This document shows, piece by piece, positions 18,783 through 28,200 of a stretch of 64,000 nucleotides of DNA (the first letter of the stretch is position 1; every line of letters begins with the position of its first letter). The stretch spans positions 1 through 64,000 of the forward strand of contig CAZMCU010000001.1 of the NCBI GenBank assembly GCA_964564915.1. The letters run 5' to 3'. The translations under genes were made by a program, and so were the position numbers. The notes under the pieces were generated by a model that was not told the DNA's origin, ran no database searches, and saw only the letters and a list, made by a program, of their open reading frames with translations. The DNA comes from JAFGBM01 sp964564915. Lineage in GTDB: Bacteria; Actinomycetota; Actinomycetes; Actinomycetales; Demequinaceae.

Positions 18783-19432
18783 GACGAGGCCCCCTTCTCC
18801 GTCGCCGGGGGCGGGTTGAGGCCGACAAGGGAAGCGGGTCCCGCACCGACCCCTTCGTCCGCTCGCCCGTCGGGGAAGCCCGCGAGCACACGCGAGATCT
18901 CCTTGAACGTGCACACCTTCTTCGGTCCCCTCGTAGGAGCTACGTCTTTACCCGCCCTCAGGTCGTCGACCACGGCCTTCGCGCTCTCCGGTGTCTGGTT
19001 GTCGAAGAACTCCCAATTGACCATCATCACGGGCGCGTAGTCGCAAGCGGCGTTGCACTCGACCCGCTCGAGCGTGACCTTGCCGTCGCTCGTCGTCTCG
19101 TCGTCGCCCAGGCCGAGGTGCTCGCTCAGTGCCGCCCAGATTTCGTCGCCGCCCATGAGGGCACATAGCGGGTTCGTGCACACGCTGACCTGGTACTCGC
19201 CGGTCGGACGGCGCTTGAATTGCGTGTAGAAGGTCGCGACCGCACTGACCTCGGCCGTGCCCACGCCCAGAACGTCGGCGCAGAAAGCGATCCCATCGGG
19301 GGAGACAAACCCATCCTCCGATTGGACCAGGTGGAGCAAGGGAAGGATGGCGGAGCGCCTCGCGGGGTAGCGCGCAACGATCGCGGCCGCATCCTTCGCG
19401 AGACGAGTCATCGCCTCGTCGCTGTACGTCAT
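18779..19432 (-). CDS. nuoE: NADH-quinone oxidoreductase subunit E
   Basis: 217 residues with the thioredoxin-like 2Fe-2S fold. Cluster N1a ligands are C85, C90, C126 and C130 in the C-x4-C ... C-x3-C pattern. The start ATG 19432 overlaps the nuoD stop (ATGA). About 45 residues after the domain form a low-complexity tail. Confidence 0.95.
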   Translation of the reverse strand: MTYSDEAMTRLAKDAAAIVARYPARRSAILPLLHLVQSEDGFVSPDGIAFCADVLGVGTAEVSAVATFYTQFKRRPTGEYQVSVCTNPLCALMGGDEIWAALSEHLGLGDDETTSDGKVTLERVECNAACDYAPVMMVNWEFFDNQTPESAKAVVDDLRAGKDVAPTRGPKKVCTFKEISRVLAGFPDGRADEGVGAGPASLVGLNPPPATEKGASS

Positions 19433-20760
19433 CGGTCGACGCCTCCCAGCACGGGATCGATCGAGGCGACCGCGACGACGACATCGGCCAGTTGGCCACC
19501 TTCGCACAAGATCGACAGCGCCTGCAGGTTGTTGAAGGAGGGGTCGCGGAAGTGGGCGCGATACGGTTTGGTCCCCCCGTCGGAGACGAGGTGGATGCCG
19601 AGTTCGCCGCGCGGAGCCTCGACCGTTTGCCACACCTGACCGGCCGGGACCCGGAAGCCCTCGGTCACCAACTTGAAGTGGTGAATGAGCGCCTCCATCG
19701 ACGTGCCCATGATCGTCTTGATGTGGTCAAGGGAGTTGCCCTGACCGTCGCCTCCCAGCGAGAGTTGCGCTGGCCACGCGATCTTCTTGTCGGCGACCAT
19801 GACGGGGCCGGGTGTCGTCTCCAGCCGGTCCGCGCATTGCCGAACGATCTTGAGGGACTCGTACACCTCCTCCATGCGGATCACGAGTCGCGAGTACGCG
19901 TCGGCGTCGTCGCTCGTCGGCACCTGAAAGTCGTAGCTCTCGTATCCGCAGTAGGGGTCTTCCTTACGCACGTCGTACGCGAGACCCGCGGAGCGAAGCA
20001 TCGGGCCGGTGATGCCGAGCGCCATGCAGCCGGAGAGGTTCAAGTAGGCGACCCCCTTGGCGCGACCGATGAAGATCGGGTTCTTGAGGATGAGATTGCC
20101 GAGCTCGCCCATCTTCGCCTTCATCGTGCCGTCCAAAGCCCGGAGTGCGGCGATGACGTCCTCGGGAGCGTCCACGGCTACACCGCCCGGCCGGATGTAC
20201 TCGTTGTTCATCCTGAGGCCAGAAATCGCCTCGATGATCGTCAAGACGTACTCACGGGCGAGGAAGGACGTGGTCATGATCGTCGTGGCACCGAGTTCGT
20301 TGCCTGCCGTGCCGATCGAGACGAGGTGAGAGGAGATCCGGTTGAGCTCCATCATGAGCACTCTCAGAACGCTCGCTCGCTCGGGGATGTCATCGGTGAT
20401 CCCCAGAAGCTTCTCGACGCCGAGGCAGTAAACCGCCTCTTGGAACATCGAGGCGAGATAGTCCATGCGGGTGCAGAAGGCGGGCCCCTGCGACCACGTC
20501 CTCCACTCCATGTTCTTCTCGATGCCGGTGTGGAGGTAGCCCACGCCCGCGCGGGCCTCCGTGATGACCTCACCCTCGATTTCCAGCATGATCCTTAAGA
20601 CCCCGTGCGTCGACGGGTGTTGCGGCCCCATGTTGATGACGATGCGTTGACTCCCCAGCCGCGTGGCCTCCTCCGCAACGTCGGACCAATCGGCGCCATA
20701 GGCGGTGAACTCGGGTGCCGTGTCGTCCTGCGAAGCGGGACCCGTCGCGCGAGCGGTCAT
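19429..20760 (-). CDS. nuoD: NADH-quinone oxidoreductase subunit D
   Basis: 443 residues of the 49-kDa/NiFe-hydrogenase large-subunit family. NMGPQHPSTHGVLR and GYLHTGIEKNMEW are the hallmark segments, which line the quinone site together with NuoB. NuoC is a separate gene, as in most bacteria. The ATG start overlaps the nuoC stop. Confidence 0.96.
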   Translation of the reverse strand: MTARATGPASQDDTAPEFTAYGADWSDVAEEATRLGSQRIVINMGPQHPSTHGVLRIMLEIEGEVITEARAGVGYLHTGIEKNMEWRTWSQGPAFCTRMDYLASMFQEAVYCLGVEKLLGITDDIPERASVLRVLMMELNRISSHLVSIGTAGNELGATTIMTTSFLAREYVLTIIEAISGLRMNNEYIRPGGVAVDAPEDVIAALRALDGTMKAKMGELGNLILKNPIFIGRAKGVAYLNLSGCMALGITGPMLRSAGLAYDVRKEDPYCGYESYDFQVPTSDDADAYSRLVIRMEEVYESLKIVRQCADRLETTPGPVMVADKKIAWPAQLSLGGDGQGNSLDHIKTIMGTSMEALIHHFKLVTEGFRVPAGQVWQTVEAPRGELGIHLVSDGGTKPYRAHFRDPSFNNLQALSILCEGGQLADVVVAVASIDPVLGGVDR

Positions 20761-21458
20761 GTGTACTGCCTCCGCTCGTCGGGGGAGGGGATCGTCGCGC
20801 CTTTGAATTCGACGGGGATTCCCCCGAGCGGGTAGTCCTTCCGCTGAGGGTGCCCGATCCAGTCGTCCGGCATAGCGATCCTGGCCAACGAGGGGTGGCC
20901 GTCGAACACGATCCCGAAGAAGTCGTAGGTTTCCCGCTCGTGCCAGTTATTGGCGGGGTAGACCGAGGTCGTCGAGGGGATGTGGGGGTCGGCGTCCGCA
21001 ACGGCAACCTCGAGCCGGATCCGCCTGCCGTGGGTGATGGAGGTGAGGTGGTACGCGGCGTGCAGTTCGCGACCGGTGTCACTGGGGTAATGAACACCGC
21101 TCACCCCGAGCGAAAGCTCGAATCGACAATCGGGGTCATCCCGCAGGTGCTGGCACACCTCGACGATGTGATCGCGGGCTACGACTAGCGTCAACTCGCC
21201 CTGGTCGACGATGACAGCCTCGATCGCGTCGGACGCCCGATCGCCCAGAAGCTCCTCGAGGATGTCGACGACCCCATCGAACCACTCGCCGTACGGCCTC
21301 GACGCCGGAGCGGGCATCGCGACGCTTTGCGTGAGCCCCCCGAAACCCGACGTGTCTCCCGAACCTCCGAACAACCCTTGTCGGACGGGCAGCAAGGTGA
21401 GGGGCGGGCGACCGTCCCGATCGGGGACCGCGGGTTCGAGGCTGTCGTGACTGCTCAT
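20757..21458 (-). CDS. nuoC: NADH-quinone oxidoreductase subunit C
   Basis: 233 residues of the 30-kDa subunit family. The signature WHERETYDFFGIVFDGHPSL is present, followed by the DW/HPQRKDYPLGG segment. The first 45 residues are Actinobacteria-type extension before the domain. Starts within the nuoB stop (ATGA). Confidence 0.94.
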   Translation of the reverse strand: MSSHDSLEPAVPDRDGRPPLTLLPVRQGLFGGSGDTSGFGGLTQSVAMPAPASRPYGEWFDGVVDILEELLGDRASDAIEAVIVDQGELTLVVARDHIVEVCQHLRDDPDCRFELSLGVSGVHYPSDTGRELHAAYHLTSITHGRRIRLEVAVADADPHIPSTTSVYPANNWHERETYDFFGIVFDGHPSLARIAMPDDWIGHPQRKDYPLGGIPVEFKGATIPSPDERRQYT

Positions 21459-22006
21459 CGGAGAAGCCCCGTCATGTCGGACGTGGGGGTTGCGGCAAGC
21501 GCGGCGGCCTCGGCCTTCTGGGCGATCGCCCTACGGTGCGAGCCGAGCGGCGTCTTCCTCGCACCCGCCTTGATCTCCATCAAGGCGTTGAGGAGCATCT
21601 CCGGTCGAGGGGGGCAGCCGGGCAGATAGACGTCCACGGGGACGACGTGGTCGGCGCCCTGAACGATCGCGTAGTTGTTGAACATTCCGCCGGACGACGC
21701 GCAGACTCCCATGGCGAGAACCCACTTGGGTTCGGCCATCTGGTCGTACACCTGACGGAGGATCGGGGCCATCTTCTGGCTCAACCGACCCGCGACGATC
21801 ATGAGGTCGGCCTGGCGAGGGGAGCCACGGAACACCTCGGAACCGATACGGGCGATATCGAAACGCGGCCCCCCGGTGGCCATCATCTCGATGGAGCAGC
21901 ACGCGAGGCCAAAGGTCACGGGCCAAACGGATGTCCCCCTCGCCCAACCGATGACGCTCTCAACCGTCCCCAGCATGAAGGACGGTGCGCTCTCCTCAAT
22001 GCCCAC
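21455..22006 (-). CDS. nuoB: NADH-quinone oxidoreductase subunit B
   Basis: 183 residues. Ligands of the terminal N2 4Fe-4S cluster are C36, C37, C102 and C131. This cluster hands electrons to menaquinone at the NuoB/NuoD interface. The start lies three bases after the nuoA stop. Confidence 0.96.
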   Translation of the reverse strand: MGIEESAPSFMLGTVESVIGWARGTSVWPVTFGLACCSIEMMATGGPRFDIARIGSEVFRGSPRQADLMIVAGRLSQKMAPILRQVYDQMAEPKWVLAMGVCASSGGMFNNYAIVQGADHVVPVDVYLPGCPPRPEMLLNALMEIKAGARKTPLGSHRRAIAQKAEAAALAATPTSDMTGLLR

Positions 22007-22009
22007 GTG

Positions 22010-22369
22010 TCACTCCCAGTCGAATCCGCCGCGGCGCCACTCGTAGACGAACGGCACGGTTATCAAAGCGATGAAGGTCACGATCGAGATCAGGCCGAAC
22101 ACCGCGAGTCTCTGGTAGGCGATCGCCCACGGGTAGAGGAAGACCACCTCGATGTCGAAGATGATGAACGTCATGGCGACGAGGTAGTACTTGATCGGCA
22201 CCCTGCCACCGCCCACGGCGCTCGGGGTTGCCTCGAGCCCACATTCGTACGCGGAGAGTTTTGCCTCGTTGTACCGCCGAGGGCCAAGAATCGAACTGAC
22301 GAGCACCCCCACAACCGCGAGGGCGCCAGCCACTCCGATCATCACGAGGATGGGCACGTACGGGTTCAC
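22010..22369 (-). CDS. nuoA: NADH-quinone oxidoreductase subunit A
   Basis: 119 residues, three membrane helices. FDIEVVFLYPWA is the family signature. GTG 22369 is preferred because an AGAGAGG-type ribosome binding site precedes it and the family N-terminus begins there. It is the first nuo gene, 34 bases after the menJ-like gene and on the same strand, so the promoter for complex I may be the one upstream of that gene. Confidence 0.94.
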   Translation of the reverse strand: MNPYVPILVMIGVAGALAVVGVLVSSILGPRRYNEAKLSAYECGLEATPSAVGGGRVPIKYYLVAMTFIIFDIEVVFLYPWAIAYQRLAVFGLISIVTFIALITVPFVYEWRRGGFDWE

Positions 22370-22403
22370 GTCGTGGCACCTCTCTCCCAAGGTTGAAGCG
22401 TCG

Positions 22404-23699
22404 TCAAGACGATGGCGCAATCCGCGACAGCGCGGCGATCATTCGGTCAGCCCAGTCGCCACCATGCGGCTCCCAGACATCAGACAGCAGTTTATGGGTA
22501 AACCACATCAGGGTGGGACGGGGCAATCCGTACTTGGTGCACACCTTCATGACCGAGGGATGATCGACGAGCCTCGCAAACGCTCGACCCAACGAATAGT
22601 ATCCGCCGAGGTCATCCCTCACGTGTTTCGTATATCCGTCGAGCGCGCGTTCACGCGCACGGTCATCCCGAGCCGATCTCGCATCGACCGAAGCCTCCGT
22701 GAGTCGCCGTGCGGCTTGCATCGCGTAGGCGATGCCCTCCCCATTGAAGGGGTTGACCATCCCTCCACTGTCGCCCACCAGCGCCATGCCGTCGCGGTAG
22801 AGCGGCCGACGATCGAGAGCCATGGGAATCGCGGCGCCGAGAGTGGTCCCGACTCGCGTCTCCGGGGTGAAACCCCAGTCCCCCGTCGACCGTGCGACCC
22901 ACTCGTCGAGGAGGGCCCGATGATCGAGCCGAGGGGGCTTTCCCTTACCGCTCAACGTGCCGAGGCCAACGTTGGCCGTTCCATCGCCGAGAGGGAAGAT
23001 CCACCCGTATCCGGGGAGCAGTCTCGACTTCCCCGGTTCTCCCGACCAGACCTGAAGGTGCCCCTCCATCCAATCGTCACGTCGCGGTGTCGAATAGTAC
23101 GTCCGCACGGCAACCCCCATGGGGCGGCCCTTCCTTCTCTCCCTGCCGACGCCAAGGGCCAGTCGGGCGCTCACTCCGTCCGCCGCGACCACGAGCGGCG
23201 CCTGGAACGTGATTTCCTCGCCGATCTTTCTTCCCTTCTCGTCGGTTTCCCGCGCGGTCACCCCAACGATCCTGCCCGACGATCCGTCGCGCACCGCGCC
23301 CGTTACCGTGATTCCCTCGCGCACATCCGCACCGGACGCTCGGGCGTGGCGAGCGAGGATGTGATCGAAGGTCGCGCGAGGCAGCGTGAGTCCGTAGGAC
23401 GGGAACGTGGGGGTTTCCGGCCACGGAAACTCGATGCGGTGTCCTCCGCCGATCATCCGGATCCCCTTGTTCCGCGCCCAGCCTTCGTCCTCCGGCGTCG
23501 GGACCCCCATGAGCGTGAGTTCCCTCACCGCGCGCGGTGTGAGGCCATCCCCGCACACTTTCTCCCGGGGAAACCTGGCCTTCTCCAGCGCGATGACGTC
23601 GAAGCCTTCGCGAGCGAGGTAGTGGGCAGTCGCGCTGCCGGCAGGGCCCGCTCCCACGACGATGACGTCCGCTTCCGTCGACATGCGAACCGTTGTCAC
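22404..23699 (-). CDS. menJ: Geranylgeranyl reductase-family oxidoreductase, MenJ-like
   Basis: 431 residues with an N-terminal FAD motif (VVGAGPAGSATAHYLAREG), the family segment EKVCGDGLTPRAV and the FAD contact GDSGGMVNPFNGEGI. The family saturates isoprenoid double bonds. In Mycobacterium tuberculosis the homologue MenJ reduces one isoprene unit of menaquinone, and it lies beside a polyprenyl synthase gene. Co-orientation with the nuo operon and the men genes supports the same role here; a chlorophyll or archaeal-lipid role makes no sense in this context. GTG 23699 fits a leaderless promoter; ATG 23684 is the alternative, five codons downstream. Confidence 0.82.
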   Translation of the reverse strand: MTTVRMSTEADVIVVGAGPAGSATAHYLAREGFDVIALEKARFPREKVCGDGLTPRAVRELTLMGVPTPEDEGWARNKGIRMIGGGHRIEFPWPETPTFPSYGLTLPRATFDHILARHARASGADVREGITVTGAVRDGSSGRIVGVTARETDEKGRKIGEEITFQAPLVVAADGVSARLALGVGRERRKGRPMGVAVRTYYSTPRRDDWMEGHLQVWSGEPGKSRLLPGYGWIFPLGDGTANVGLGTLSGKGKPPRLDHRALLDEWVARSTGDWGFTPETRVGTTLGAAIPMALDRRPLYRDGMALVGDSGGMVNPFNGEGIAYAMQAARRLTEASVDARSARDDRARERALDGYTKHVRDDLGGYYSLGRAFARLVDHPSVMKVCTKYGLPRPTLMWFTHKLLSDVWEPHGGDWADRMIAALSRIAPSS

Positions 23700-23706
23700 G
23701 CGCACC

Positions 23707-23712
23707 AGCGTA
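23707..23712 (-). promoter_or_regulatory. -10 element TACGCT upstream of menJ and the nuo run
   Basis: On the minus strand TACGCT ends seven bases before GTG 23699. If real, this single leaderless promoter heads a co-directional run of 16 genes. Confidence 0.5.
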
Positions 23713-23774
23713 ACCGCGCCGCGCGACGAGGCGCTCCTCTCCTTCGAACGCGGGAGGAGGCGAATCGCGAGACG

Positions 23775-23780
23775 TAGGGT
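23775..23780 (+). promoter_or_regulatory. -10 element TAGGGT of menF, leaderless
   Basis: Six bases before GTG 23787. It is divergent from the menJ promoter, 63 bases apart. Confidence 0.6.
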
Positions 23781-23786
23781 GGAGCC

Positions 23787-25052
23787 GTGAGCGTTCAGAC
23801 CGCGTCGCATGCCGCCCCCCTCGTCGTGCGCACCGTCGCTATCGCGGACCCCGGTGACCTCATCTCCACCATGCCGGTCGAGGGTCTCTCGTGGGTCCGT
23901 CGGGGCGAGGGACTGGTCGCTTGGGGCGAATCCGCGCGGATCGACGTTACCGGAGGTGAGCGTTTCACCGAGGCGCAGGCATGGTTCTCCGCCCTGGGCT
24001 CGCGAGCCGTCGTACGCGACGAGGTGGGAGTCCGCGGAAGTGGGTTGGTCGCCTTCGGGTCGTTTTCCTTCGCGGACGATTCCGCCGCGGGAGGCACGCT
24101 GATCGTCCCGCGATACGTCCTCGGACGCCGCTCCGGAACGGCGTGGCTCACCGCGATCTCGACCTCGGCGACGATTACCGCACCCGACCTTGACGCCGCC
24201 TGCTCGGACGCGATTCCCGTTCGTCCCCTGGGGAGCGTTCACGTCTCCACGGGTGACCCCGAGGCGTGGCACTCGGCGGTCGGGAACGCCGTTGACCACA
24301 TCGCGGCGGGAGGGATCGACAAGGTGGTTCTTGCCCGTTCTATCGAGGCGGAGGCTTCTCTCCCCGTCGACGTTCGCGCCCTGCTGGAACCGCTTGCGTT
24401 GACCTACCCCACGTGCTGGACCTTCCACGTCGACGGGCTCATCGGTGCCACACCGGAACTCCTCGCGAGGGTGGACCGGGGTCTCGTCACCTCACGCGTC
24501 CTCGCCGGAACGATTCGGCCAACGGGGGATGAGGTAGCCGACCTCGCCCACGCGGCCGCACTCGCGCGCTCCTCCAAGGATCGGGAGGAACACGAGTATG
24601 CGGTCGAGTCCATCACCCGAGTGCTCGCGGAACACTGCAGTTCGTTCAACGTCCCCGAGGCGCCGTCCGTGATCCACCTTCCCAACGTCATGCACCTCGC
24701 CTCCGACGTCACCGGCGTCCTCGCGGACGCGACGACGAGCCTCGAACTCGTCGCGGCCCTCCACCCGTCCGCCGCCGTCTGCGGTACCCCAACCGAAACT
24801 GCGGCCGCCCTTCTCAAAGAGCTTGAGGGCTGCGACCGTGGCCGCTATTCGGGTCCGGTGGGGTGGATGGATGCGACGGGCGACGGCGAGTGGTGCATCG
24901 CCCTCCGCGCCGCGGAAATCTCGCGTGAGGACCCATCGCGTCTGCGCCTCTTCGCGGGTTGCGGCATCGTCGCCGCATCCGACCCCGACGCCGAATGGGC
25001 GGAGAGTGAGGCAAAACTCGAGCCGCTTCGGGCGGCGTTGGGTGCCGACTAA
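23787..25052 (+). CDS. menF: Isochorismate synthase
   Basis: 421 residues of the chorismate-binding family. Clear motifs include KVVLARS, IGATPELLARV, RVLAGTIRPTG, LHPSAAVCGTPT and GRYSGPVGW, ending in the RLFAGCGIVAASDPDAEW segment. It converts chorismate to isochorismate, the first step of the classical menaquinone pathway. A siderophore or salicylate synthase is possible for this family, but the menD, menC, menB, menE and menA genes nearby settle it. The stop codon overlaps that of the convergent gene. Confidence 0.9.
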   Translation: MSVQTASHAAPLVVRTVAIADPGDLISTMPVEGLSWVRRGEGLVAWGESARIDVTGGERFTEAQAWFSALGSRAVVRDEVGVRGSGLVAFGSFSFADDSAAGGTLIVPRYVLGRRSGTAWLTAISTSATITAPDLDAACSDAIPVRPLGSVHVSTGDPEAWHSAVGNAVDHIAAGGIDKVVLARSIEAEASLPVDVRALLEPLALTYPTCWTFHVDGLIGATPELLARVDRGLVTSRVLAGTIRPTGDEVADLAHAAALARSSKDREEHEYAVESITRVLAEHCSSFNVPEAPSVIHLPNVMHLASDVTGVLADATTSLELVAALHPSAAVCGTPTETAAALLKELEGCDRGRYSGPVGWMDATGDGEWCIALRAAEISREDPSRLRLFAGCGIVAASDPDAEWAESEAKLEPLRAALGAD

Positions 25053-26470
25053 CCCCCGGCCGCGAGGGCCGGTATCACGGCGTGGAATCCGGAAGCCCCC
25101 TCGACAGCGCTGACGATGTACACGAGTTCACCGTCCTCCGCCCTCCTTGCCGTGATCTCGCTCGCACCGTATCCGGGTGCCGGGGGGCTGGAGTCGTCTC
25201 CCCACAGCAGAATGAACTCACCCGCCCACGCAAGGCCCGTCGGCGCTGGTAGTCGATCGTTGATGCGCCACAGCTCCTCACCCAGCACGTTGAGCATGGA
25301 CCGTCCTCGCGCGAGCCTCGTGCCATCCGCGTTGAATGCCAAGAAGACGTCACCGCTACGGGCTTGTGCGGTGGCAACATCGACGAAGGTACTGGTGCGC
25401 AAGGCGAGCGTGTAGAGGAGCACCGTTCCGTCATCTCGAGGACACGCGTTGAGGAGTTGGCGATCGGGGGGCCAGGAAACCGGGTAGCAGTAGTCCTCAC
25501 CCGGGGGAAGGCCGTGGGCCTGACGGACGAAGGGACCGTAACCGGGCTCTGCTGACGAGGTCGGCGAGACCGTGGGCTCGGGAGTTGGGCTCGGCGAGGG
25601 GGAGGCCAAGGATGCTTCATCGGTATAGGCGACGATGGTCCACCGTTGATCCTCTTCGCCGGGGATCGTCTCCTTTTCGGCGACGATCAGGATAGTGCCG
25701 TCGACCGACTGGACGTAATTTCCCATCTTGACGGGGGCCACGAGCACCGAGACCGGTGCGCCGTCGAATCCCATCCGGACGATCTCCCGTTCTCCTGCCC
25801 CGGACTCGATCACCATCCCGTTCCCATCGGTCGATATCCGCACCTCCGGGTCGATCCACGTTCCTCCCGCGATCCCGCTCGGTCCGGGAAGGGGGCCGGA
25901 CAACTGTCCCGAGACAAGGTCGAACGTGTGGAGGGTCACCGCGTCCCCCGATGCGGGCTGCGACACAATCGCATGCACCCGATCGGGAAGCCAAGCGAGT
26001 AAGCGACGTTCGGACGCCACTCCGAGGTTTCCCGCCTCGTAGAGGATGCCGTTCGGGTCCACGACGTACAGGTAACGGGGTCCGGGAATCCCCCATTCCG
26101 AGGGGCCGTTCCCCGGAACCTCGATGGGGGCGGCGGACGGCGAGGGTCCGTCTGGATCCGGGGTTACCGTCACGAGCGCCGGTTCGAACCCTCCCGCGCT
26201 GGAGTCGTACTCGACGAGCGCCCAGCCTTCCCCAATCGACTGCAAGACAGGGCCCGTCAACGGCCATGCCTCCAGCGCGACGGGATGGACAATCGCCTCG
26301 GACGTGGGAGTAACCGACGGTGCGGGGTGGTAGCTCGCCGACGGTTCCGGTGCCGGCATCGAAACGTGGGGCCACCCCACGATCGTGAGCGTGGCGGCGG
26401 AAGCAAGAAACACCGTCGCGAGGATTCCCGTGAGGCCGATCCACCATCGGGAACTCTTAATCTGCGCCAC
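25049..26470 (-). CDS. Membrane-anchored ectodomain protein, propeller-like (paralogue 1)
   Basis: 473 residues. A short basic N-terminus and one membrane helix (10-32) are followed by a Pro/Ser/Thr linker and a large extracytoplasmic domain rich in short strands. A second low-complexity Ser/Pro insert lies near the middle. Pieces such as GEGWALVEYD and RYLYVVDPNGILYEAGNL match the same places in the proteins at 29191-30543 and 31148-32422, so these are paralogues. A beta-propeller-like fold is my inference from the strand pattern. GTG 26470 has a GGGAGG site. Function is unknown. Confidence 0.7.
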   Translation of the reverse strand: MAQIKSSRWWIGLTGILATVFLASAATLTIVGWPHVSMPAPEPSASYHPAPSVTPTSEAIVHPVALEAWPLTGPVLQSIGEGWALVEYDSSAGGFEPALVTVTPDPDGPSPSAAPIEVPGNGPSEWGIPGPRYLYVVDPNGILYEAGNLGVASERRLLAWLPDRVHAIVSQPASGDAVTLHTFDLVSGQLSGPLPGPSGIAGGTWIDPEVRISTDGNGMVIESGAGEREIVRMGFDGAPVSVLVAPVKMGNYVQSVDGTILIVAEKETIPGEEDQRWTIVAYTDEASLASPSPSPTPEPTVSPTSSAEPGYGPFVRQAHGLPPGEDYCYPVSWPPDRQLLNACPRDDGTVLLYTLALRTSTFVDVATAQARSGDVFLAFNADGTRLARGRSMLNVLGEELWRINDRLPAPTGLAWAGEFILLWGDDSSPPAPGYGASEITARRAEDGELVYIVSAVEGASGFHAVIPALAAGG

Positions 26471-26508
26471 GACGCCTCCCTGGGAACTGATCCGTCCTGG
26501 CCTCCAGG

Positions 26509-28200
26509 CTAATCGCCGTTGGGTCCCGGGACGAACCCCACCCCGGACGTCGACCCCACCTTCGGGACGGTCATGACCGCTTCGATCACCTCGACCCCCG
26601 TCGGAGGAACCGCCAGGACCTCGGCGAGCGCCTCTCCGTCGTAGATGGGGACGTGACGCGCTCCGTAGCCCGCGACCAGGGAAGCGAGGTTCGCGCCGTG
26701 CGGTGTTGTGAAGACCCGCTCGAAGCGCTCCTCTCGTGCGGCGGCATGCTCCAGCCCACCGAAAATCGTCCCTCCGCCGTCGTTGGCGACGACGATCCGA
26801 ACGTCGGGAACCCGCTCCCTCGTTCCCACGAGAAGGCCCCCAATGTCGTGGAGGAAGGTGACGTCGCCCATGAAGGCTGTCACGGGTCCAACGCCTCCGA
26901 GCGCGACCCCCATTGCCGTTGAGACGGTCCCATCGATTCCCGCAAGTCCCCGGTTCGAGAGAATGCGGGGCATGTCCCCGATCCGCGTCGCGGGGAGGAC
27001 GGCGTCAAGGGCACGAATGGGGCCGCTCGATCCCACGACGAGAACACCTCCAGCCTTGACGGAGGCAACGACGGCCGCAGCGACGGATCTCAGTGCCCAC
27101 AGTGCGGGAACGGGATCCCGCCCCAAGCCCTTCCACCGCGAGAGCCACGAGCCCGGTTCCTCCCGGGGAAGCTCGCGCCCACGGGTCCTGACCCATTCGA
27201 ACGGAACATCACGGGCAACGACCTCGGCGTGAGCGGGGGCCTCGCGCCAGCGGCCGCCGTGCCGGGCGACCCACAGGCGCGGGGCTTCCTGAACGAGGCT
27301 CGCAACGACCCTGGACAGGGTGGGACGCCCCACGACGAGGATGAATTCGATGTCGTCGACAAGGGCGTTCGCCCGTGGGCTTTCGAGGGCCTCGGCGTAT
27401 CCCGGGATGCACGATGCTCCCGACCGCGCGCCGGAGGAAGGCTCGGCGAAAAGGGGCCACGCGCGCGACATCGCGATGGTCGCCGCCGCAGGCCCCGCAC
27501 CGTGACCGGCGATCACGATGCCACGCTCGACGTCGGGAAGCGGAGGGATGCTCGGTTCCGAGGGGATGGAGAACACCGCGGGACGCCCGTGCGGCCAGTC
27601 GCCGTAGTCCGGACCCAGAGGCGGCCTGAATTGAAGATTGATGTGAACGGGACCGACGGTGTCGTGCGCGGGGTGGCTCGGTGGCGCTGCCCCCGCGGCG
27701 TACGCGAGTGCGGTTTCGACGATCCCCGCCGCCTCGCCGTCTAGGTCTCGCCCCTCGCCGGGAGGAAGGATGTCTCCCGACCACTGAACGAAGGTGCCGA
27801 AGGGGTGACGTTGATCCGTGGTCTGATTCGCCCCCGTCCCCCGCAGCTCGAAGGGTCGGTCGGCCGTTACGAGAACGAGTCGGAGGCCGGCGTGGTGGGC
27901 CTCCATGACGGCGGGAAGCAGGTTCCCGACCGCGGTTCCCGAGGTCGTCACCACCGCCACCGGTTCGCCCGTCGCCTGGGCGAGCCCCAGCGCGACGAAT
28001 CCCGCAACCCTCTCATCGATCCTGACGTGAAGGTCGATGTGCGGCGCACCCACGGGAGGGCCACTCGATGCCGCCTCGGCGAGCACGTGCGCCAGGGGCC
28101 CGGAGCGTGAACCGGGGCACAGGACGAAACGTGTCACCCCGCTAGCCGCGAGATGCGCGATGAACGCTCGAGTGAACGTTCCGTTTGCCGTCGGTTTCAC
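26509..28200 (-). CDS. menD: SEPHCHC synthase MenD
   Basis: 563 residues, a thiamine-diphosphate enzyme that joins 2-oxoglutarate to isochorismate. Recognisable are FVLCPGSRSGPLAHVL near the N-terminus, RIDERVAGFVALGLAQATG with the catalytic glutamate, TSGTAVGNLLPAV, and the diphosphate-binding GDVTFLHDIGGLL...NDGGG region. The GTG start overlaps the menC stop (GTGA) and has a GGAGGT site six bases upstream, so menC and menD are coupled. Confidence 0.93.
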   Translation of the reverse strand: MKPTANGTFTRAFIAHLAASGVTRFVLCPGSRSGPLAHVLAEAASSGPPVGAPHIDLHVRIDERVAGFVALGLAQATGEPVAVVTTSGTAVGNLLPAVMEAHHAGLRLVLVTADRPFELRGTGANQTTDQRHPFGTFVQWSGDILPPGEGRDLDGEAAGIVETALAYAAGAAPPSHPAHDTVGPVHINLQFRPPLGPDYGDWPHGRPAVFSIPSEPSIPPLPDVERGIVIAGHGAGPAAATIAMSRAWPLFAEPSSGARSGASCIPGYAEALESPRANALVDDIEFILVVGRPTLSRVVASLVQEAPRLWVARHGGRWREAPAHAEVVARDVPFEWVRTRGRELPREEPGSWLSRWKGLGRDPVPALWALRSVAAAVVASVKAGGVLVVGSSGPIRALDAVLPATRIGDMPRILSNRGLAGIDGTVSTAMGVALGGVGPVTAFMGDVTFLHDIGGLLVGTRERVPDVRIVVANDGGGTIFGGLEHAAAREERFERVFTTPHGANLASLVAGYGARHVPIYDGEALAEVLAVPPTGVEVIEAVMTVPKVGSTSGVGFVPGPNGD

